A DNA stretch of 64,000 bases from Polytrichum commune (lineage: Eukaryota > Streptophyta > Polytrichopsida > Polytrichales > Polytrichaceae), in NCBI GenBank assembly GCA_950295325.1, contig OX485807.1, forward strand, positions 52,172,440 to 52,236,439, written 5' to 3'. Made by a program: the position numbers and the translations under genes. Within the stretch, counting starts at the first letter, position 1; each line of letters starts with the position of its first letter. Below are positions 58,804 to 64,000 of this stretch, one piece after another. The notes under the pieces were generated by a model. The model did not search any database. It saw only the letters and a list, made by a program, of their open reading frames with translations, and was not told the origin of the DNA.

Positions 58804-60123
58804 TAGTTATTTTTACTAGATTAGGTTTTTTAGTAGGGATTTTTAAGCGTAGTGTGTGGATTGGACGAAAGTTGTTGTGAATTCTTTTTGGTGTTTTTCC
58901 TCTTCTTTCCACTGACGCGTGTAGTGGGGCTTTGTAGAAGAGGAGTTTGTGCTTTAGGTGTGTGCTATTAGTTGTTATGTTTTCTTTCCTATCTATTGAA
59001 TGTAAAGAAAGGGAAATTTTGTGAGAGGGGGAGTAGCGTACCTTTGTGGGGGAAATTACCTTCCTGGTTGGGTGTTGATGTATGCTTCCCTGATGCTCTA
59101 TTTGATGTTGCTTTGTTTGGTGATGTTGTCTTGTGACTGAGATGTCTATGATCCTTCTTCTTTGTTGGTGTTGATTCTTTGCGATGCCGATGTTGCACTA
59201 CACGTTGGTGCAGTGGGTTGGATGGTCACTGGTCGCGGTTATCCATAATGGTTGAACTCGTGCACTTAGAGTTGGCCTTTCGGTCAATCTTGGATGCCTT
59301 GGTGAGAGTGAGTGCAAACTTGGTAGGTGTGGTTTGTGTAACTCCAATGTACAAATCCGACATTGTGTTTCACTCCACAATGTGAGTCCCCCAGTGCTCT
59401 CAGTTCAGACTTATGGATTTGTACCTTGGAGTTTACACATCTTTCCTTCAATCCACACCTCTAGGTTGGTTTGCACATCCTCATCTTCTTAGGTAATGGC
59501 ATCACCCTCAACACCTGGAGTACTCCCAATCAGCTACAAGGAAAATCTTAGTGGGTGTTTGCAGTGTGATTTACCTATAATGTGGACTCCAACAGCGTTT
59601 CGAGCTCCTCCGTTGTAGCTTAAGGTGTCGCCTTCAACATCTGTATGTGTACTCACCTGTGGGCTTGACCCTATGTGGCTATGGGCTGTCTAGCACAACA
59701 ACCGGCACTCGAAGCCGACTTCGCTCTTGTGCGTCTGCAGGTGGGTGGACAATCCTATGCCGACTTCGACTCGGGTTTACTTGTGAGATCGATTCATTGT
59801 GGCTCTAGGCTCTGTTCACCTCTTTGATCTGTAGGCAAGGTCAACTTCTTCCTTGTGTGCCTACAAGTGTGTGAGTAAACAGGTGTCGCCTTCAAGCTTT
59901 GGTGTGTAACTCACCTGCGTGCTTGGTGCGACTTTAGATGCGGTATTTTGAACTCGCATGTGGGCAAGGTCTTTTGTGGCACTTGGTTTGTTCGGCACAG
60001 TGAGTGCTCGCAAGGCCGTCTTCGTCCTACAGGTGAATATGCAGATATGCGTTGAATGGTGATCCAGAGGGCGGACTTACCTGTTAGCTCGACGTCGAGG
60101 CACCAATCTCTGTCTGATGATTC
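58804..60123. other. Unassigned, repeat-like sequence
   Basis: Phrases such as GGTGTCGCCTTCAA and ACTCACCTGYGKGCTTG recur at about 59620-59660 and 59885-59935, and GCCGACTTCG at about 59715 and 59758, suggesting an old retroelement body. No frame is recognisable until 60124. Confidence 0.35.
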
Positions 60124-60278
60124 TTGATGATCTTGGTGAAGAAAAAAAATGGGAAATTGAGGGTGTATGTGGATTATAAGAAACTAAATGCTTGCACACA
60201 AAATGATCATTTTCCTCTACCATTCATCACTCTCCTTTTAGAGGAGGTAGGAGGGTATGCTCGCTATATGTTCATGGA
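60124..60278 (+). pseudogene. Ty3/gypsy reverse-transcriptase fragment
   Basis: About 50 codons match the first RT motifs of Ty3/gypsy elements: ILVKKKNGKLRVYVDYKKLN (family V-K-K-K-D-G..R-x-C-V-D-Y-R-K-L-N), then HFPLPFI and YMFMDV. It stops exactly where the LTR fragment at 60279 begins. The wording (LNACTQNDHFPLPFI) is closer to Athila/Tat-like elements than to chromoviruses; that is inference. Confidence 0.8.
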
Positions 60279-60749
60279 TGTCACGCACCTCTCCATGAGG
60301 AGTGCCTGAAATACCATGGGCACAAGGGGGACCCCGGAGTGACACCCGGGACTTGTGGCGCCATTGGTGAGAGGGCCCAAGTGATCCTAGTGTGGGTGAG
60401 GGCCCCGGGCGTTGGGAACGCCTCCCACCCTCGGAGACTAGGATGCACAAGGGTAAGGCCATGAGCTATGCGTAGCTCATGGCGTGAGGATTCTAGAACG
60501 CTCAAGAACACCTCGATCGGAGGTGTGAGCTAGGAGTTATGGCCATTTGAGTGGGGCGCTGTCCCGGGACAGCGCCCTGGTGCAGCAGCAGTGCCTGGGA
60601 GTGATTCCCGGGACTGCCAAGGTTCAAACAGGCATAACTTCGTGAGTACTTGCCCGAATGGGGCAAGTGAGGAGTCCATCGGCATCTACGTAAAGCGTAG
60701 ATGAAGATGGGATGGTTGGTTGTTGGAATCAGACATCATACAAGGAATT
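60279..60749 (+). repeat. Truncated LTR of the chromodomain family
   Basis: Starts TGTCACGCACCTCTCCATGA, matching the LTR start of 51683, and follows it for about 470 bp up to CAGACATCATACAAGGA, where similarity stops. It is more diverged than the three full elements, so it is an older insertion. Confidence 0.9.
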
Positions 60750-61144
60750 CGTAGATTTGCCAAAACTTGTAAAATCTGGAAAAAATGCTAATGGGGTCAA
60801 AAACAAAAAACAAAAATATGCTATATTATCTAAATCTCCGTAGCTACAAATTCTTCTCATATTTTGTTTTGGTTTGAAATGATTTTCTTTTCTCATTCTT
60901 CTATCTATTTCCTTGTTTTGGGCCACCTCGTAGATTTTGGGTTTCGGGGCAAAAAAAAATTTGTGCTATTTTGTGTCATTTTCTAGCTCCTATAACGTAT
61001 TGCATGAGTACTTGAGTAGTCATATTTGTCATTTCTTACATTCTAACCTCGTATTGAATAGTTTTTTTGCTCCTATGTTCTGAACATCGATTTAAATTCA
61101 TACAATAGATATTTGTTTTAATTTTAGGCTCTCCTAGTCGTTTT
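60750..61144. other. AT-rich sequence
   Basis: No gene or repeat recognised. Confidence 0.4.
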
Positions 61145-61951
61145 ACCTCCCAACTTTGGCCTTCCTAAGTTGCGCTTACAAACCCTGTGCGTTAACGCAC
61201 AGGGTTTCTTCTCCCAACTTTGGGCTTCCTAAGTTGCGCTTATAAACCCTGTGCGTTAACGCACAGGGTTTCTCCTCCCAATTTTGGGCTTCCTAAGTTG
61301 CGCTTACAAACCCTCTGTGTTAACGCACAGGGTTTCTCCTCCCAACTTTGGGCTTCCTAAATTGCGCTTATAAACCCTGTGCGTTAACGCACAGGGTTTT
61401 GCCTCCCAATTTTGGCCTTCCTAAGTTGCGCTTACAAACCCTCTGTGTTAACGCACAGGGTTTCTCCTCCCAACTTTGGGCTTCCTAAGTTGCGCTTATA
61501 AACCCTGTGCGTTAACGCACAGGGTTTCTTCTCCCAACTTTGGGCTTCCTAAGTTGCGCTTATAAACCCTGTGCGTTAACGCACAGGGTTTCTCCTCCCA
61601 ACTTTGGGCTTCCTAAATTGCGCTTATAAACCCTGTGCGTTAACGCACAGGGTTTCTCCTCCCAATTTTGGGCTTCCTAAGTTGCGCTTACAAACCCTGT
61701 GTGTTAACACACAGGGTTTCTCCTCCCAACTTTGGGCTTCCTAAGTTGCGCTTATAAACCCTGTGCGTTAACGCACAGGGTTTCGCCTCCCAACTTTGGC
61801 CTTCCTAAATTGCGCTTATAAACCCTGTGCGTTAACGCACAGGGTTTCTCCTCCCAACTTTGGCCTTCCTAAGTTGCGCTTACAAACCCTGTGCGTTAAC
61901 GCACAGGGTTTCGCCTCCCAACTTTGGCCTTATTAAGTTGTTCTTACAACC
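61145..61951. repeat. 64-bp satellite with a 28-bp palindrome in each unit
   Basis: Palindrome starts are at 61180, 61244, 61308, 61372, 61436, 61500, 61564, 61628, 61692, 61756, 61820 and 61884: twelve units at exactly 64 bp. The palindrome has half-site AAACCCTGTGCGTT, centred on GTTAAC, and is perfect in most units. Units 3 and 5 carry changes in the left arm only (CTCTGTGTT); unit 9 carries matching changes in both arms. The spacer CTCCCAACTTTGGGCTTCCT varies slightly. A thirteenth unit is cut at 61951 by the CACTA element. Confidence 0.97.
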
Positions 61952-62162
61952 CACTACAAGAAAACCAGCCCAATGTGACTAGGTTTTATGACTATGATAG
62001 AGCATAAACCAATATCTGACTAGCACTGTTTGTAGTCATTTCGACTTAGTCGCTTCGGACAATCTGACTAGGGGTCATATCGGACATTTTTTGTTCCCAA
62101 TGCTGCGTTCCCACAGTGTTTTGGGACCTCAAAACGGGACCTGCAGTGGGACTTGGGATCAT

Positions 62163-62620
62163 ATGACTCTATATAGTCATATCTCCTTGACGATTTGTAG
62201 TCATCTATGTGCAAATAGCGAATGTTTGGTATGACTATGTTTAGTGAGGTATGAGTCAATACATGATTAATTCTATCACTACGCATAGTGATGGGATGGT
62301 GACTGTGTGTAGTCATACATTGAGTTGGAGCATACGACTCTTTGGAGTCACATCTATTTGACACCCCATAGTCACAAATACTGAAATAGTTTCTGAATGA
62401 TATGACGAATTGTAGTGAGGTATCAGTCAATAAATGATTGGTTTTATCACTACGAACAGTAGTAAGATGATGACTGAAATGCGTCATTCATTGAGTTGGG
62501 ATAATAGGACTTTTTGAAGTCACATCTGTTGGACTACCCATAGTCACGAATGTTGAAATAGCTTCTGACTGCTGGGACTACTTGTGGTGAGATATTAGTC
62601 TGCCATGCTGAAATCATGAG
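62163..62620. repeat. 172-bp subterminal tandem repeat, about 2.6 copies
   Basis: Equivalent GACT positions lie at 62165, 62336 and 62508. Units share GAGTCACATCT, CATAGTCAC and GTGAGGTATSAGTCAATA segments. Likely transposase-binding subterminal DNA. Confidence 0.8.
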
Positions 62621-62980
62621 TGGGCATGACTAATTATAGTGAGTGTTTGGAGAATATAGCAATGTATACTCGTTTCTGTCACTACTGGAAGTCAAATTTT
62701 AATATTAAATCGTAAGCAGATGACTTGGACTTGACTGTCCGTAGTGTAGTGCAAACGTATGCCATGCAGTCGAATCTGCCATTCTTACGGTGTGTAGTAA
62801 TAGATTTCAGTTTCAGATTAGGGTGATAATGAGCTCTGTTGACTGTTACAAGTCAACATTGCGGTTGTAAGCACTGCGTCAGGTCATGCAAATGATTGCC
62901 ACAACATTTCATTGAAAGAGAAAATTCCGTGCTGAAACATGATGCACTGAAACTGGAAGTCCATCACTCTAAACTGCTTT

Positions 62981-64000
62981 CTAGCAGGACAAATCAATGT
63001 CCATGAACTCTGTGGGCCACATTACAAAGTGCCCTACTGCTTGTCCTACCAAGGTCACGGGTGGATCGTCTAGATCTAGAGGTGCAAACAAACCGTAGTC
63101 GTCATCTAGGCTTTTCGACACTTCTACAGACACGGTTCCTGCAATTATGGTTCTCCCGTGTAGAGAAGCACCAGCTACATTCTGCACTTTCCCGAGTGCC
63201 ACAACTTTATCCTCCTCCCCTTCTAAAAGTCCCTTGAGTCTCACAGGATCACCCTTCTTGAACTCCAGGTCCTCACCTTCTTGTACAACCTATAATCATA
63301 ATAAAACCACAAAACACGGATCAGTTGGGACTAAATTGTTGCTTTTATACAAGGATTTACTTTCTGAAGGCTCATGGCACTTATTCAAGTTCTATGACTG
63401 TGAGAAGACACATATGCTAATGTCATTACTAATATCAGTCACATGTTCTAACTTCATGAATGAATCCAATCAATAGTGGTCGCTCGTTACATATCATTAC
63501 TCTACAAACAGTCAATTTCTTGCCATAGAGAACTTGCAAAGAACTAAGGCACAACATTCCAGGAAGTGGCTCATGGCACTTACATGTTCACTTACCGGTG
63601 TGTTCAAGTTTTGCTTGAGTCTAACAGGGTCACCCTTCTTTAAATTCATGTCCTCAGTTTCTTGTACAACCTTTAAAAATAAAAAACACACAAAACAAGG
63701 GTCAGTTGGGACTGAATCAGTGAATTGGTGCTTTCAGAACGAAAACTAGCGAAAATACATGGCTGCCGACACTTACATCTTCACTTACCGGTGCGTTCAT
63801 GTTTCTCTTCCTCTTCCCTTTCGCGTTCTGCTGACTGTCAATGTTGGCTTCCTTGTTCTTTTCAGGTTGAGCTTTGCACCCCCTGAGAGCTTTTTGCTTC
63901 TTCGTGTCGTCGTGGTCTTTCTTCAGCTTCTCAACCTCTGTCAAACGCATTTTCTTAGGGGCTTGAGTGTCCTCTTTTGCAAGCTTCGAAGCCCTCGAAT
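62981..64000 (-). CDS. CACTA-element protein, 3' exons (5' end outside window)
   Basis: Three exons are visible on the minus strand: 64000 (partial)-63789, 63670-63596 and 63289-62981, all phase 0 with GTAAGTG donors at both introns. Exon 1 is Lys-rich and nuclear-localisation-like (KKDHDDTKKQKALRG; AKGKRKRNMNAP). Exon 2 (25 residues) reads VVQETEDMNLKKGDPVRLK, and exon 3 begins VVQEGEDLEFKKGDPVRLK, so the segment has been duplicated as an exon. Exon 3 continues EDKVVALGKVQNVAGASLHG and ends with QAVGHFVMWPTEF before a TAG. The ending resembles the C-terminal domain seen in plant transposon-derived proteins (GxxVxWP; DUF8039-like, from memory). No transposase catalytic domain is in view. Confidence 0.65.

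Larger units (their letters stand above)
61952..64000 (-). mobile_element. CACTA (En/Spm-type) transposon, one end; runs off right edge
   Basis: The terminus CACTACAAGAAAACC is the canonical plant CACTA end, here inserted inside the 64-bp satellite. The subterminal region (61952-62700) is packed with short GACTA/TAGTC words in both orientations and a 172-bp tandem repeat. The gene at 62981-64000 runs on the minus strand, so this is the element's 3' end. The other terminus and the 3-bp target duplication are outside the window. Confidence 0.88.

Noticed and set aside
61145-61951. CRISPR array
   Set aside because: Repeat and spacer are both conserved, the unit is a uniform 64 bp and the genome is plant; it is a satellite.
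61145-61951. Telomeric repeat
   Set aside because: AAACCCT/AGGGTTT occur once per palindrome arm, not as tandem heptamers.

Overview
This window is nuclear DNA of a land plant. It carries an intronless phenylalanine ammonia-lyase (PAL) gene, a secreted dirigent-like protein gene, a BCNT/SWC5-type chromatin gene with plant-style introns, plant CACTA, hAT and PIF/Harbinger-type transposon remains, and chromodomain Ty3/gypsy retrotransposons primed by initiator-Met tRNA. The low gene density, nested young LTR elements and intronless PAL suggest a non-flowering plant (lycophyte, fern, bryophyte or similar), but I cannot name the species.

Left part (1-23.1 kb), the gene-bearing part. The left edge cuts the first 68 bases of a minus-strand PAL gene that is identical over 120 bp, including 52 bp of leader, to the intact PAL at 6387-8579. 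The two PAL genes are therefore head to head. The intact PAL's 3' third, its downstream flank and the next gene (BCNT) were duplicated in direct orientation about 10 kb to the right. In the left block PAL is intact and BCNT is a wreck (10771-12055). In the right block PAL is a truncated, frameshifted pseudogene (18220-18743) and BCNT is intact (20541-23011). This is reciprocal gene loss after a tandem segmental duplication. The two-exon dirigent-like gene (12574-13396, minus) lies between the blocks.

Middle part (23.1-36 kb), gene-poor. It holds two PIF/Harbinger-like non-autonomous elements with TAA target duplications (23195-24133 and 29425-30375), foldback MITEs, a long hairpin, minisatellites, a hAT transposase C-terminal fragment, a frameshifted receptor-like-protein (LRR) fragment, and a 1.8 kb G/T-rich stretch with two long (TTG)n tracts.

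Right part (36-60.7 kb), a nest of LTR retrotransposons. Three members of one chromodomain Ty3/gypsy family are present, each with about 974-bp LTRs and a perfect 5-bp target duplication: outer 37207-51296 (minus, TSD ACCCT), nested inside it 38708-45953 (minus, TSD CGCCC), and a third 51683-58589 (plus, TSD AGTAT). The outer and third elements split a degenerate, unidentified minus-strand ORF whose pieces lie at 36060-37206, 51302-51682 and 58590-58803. All three copies share crippling lesions (protease motif lost, reverse-transcriptase core deleted, integrase stop) although their LTR pairs are almost identical. The family therefore appears to have been mobilised recently by proteins supplied in trans. 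Two coding tandem repeats inside these elements differ in copy number between copies.

Far right (60.7-64 kb). A satellite of at least 12 units with an exact 64-bp period carries a 28-bp perfect palindrome in nearly every unit. It is interrupted in its next unit by the terminus of a CACTA transposon (from 61952), which has 172-bp subterminal repeats and a minus-strand gene with a duplicated exon running off the window.
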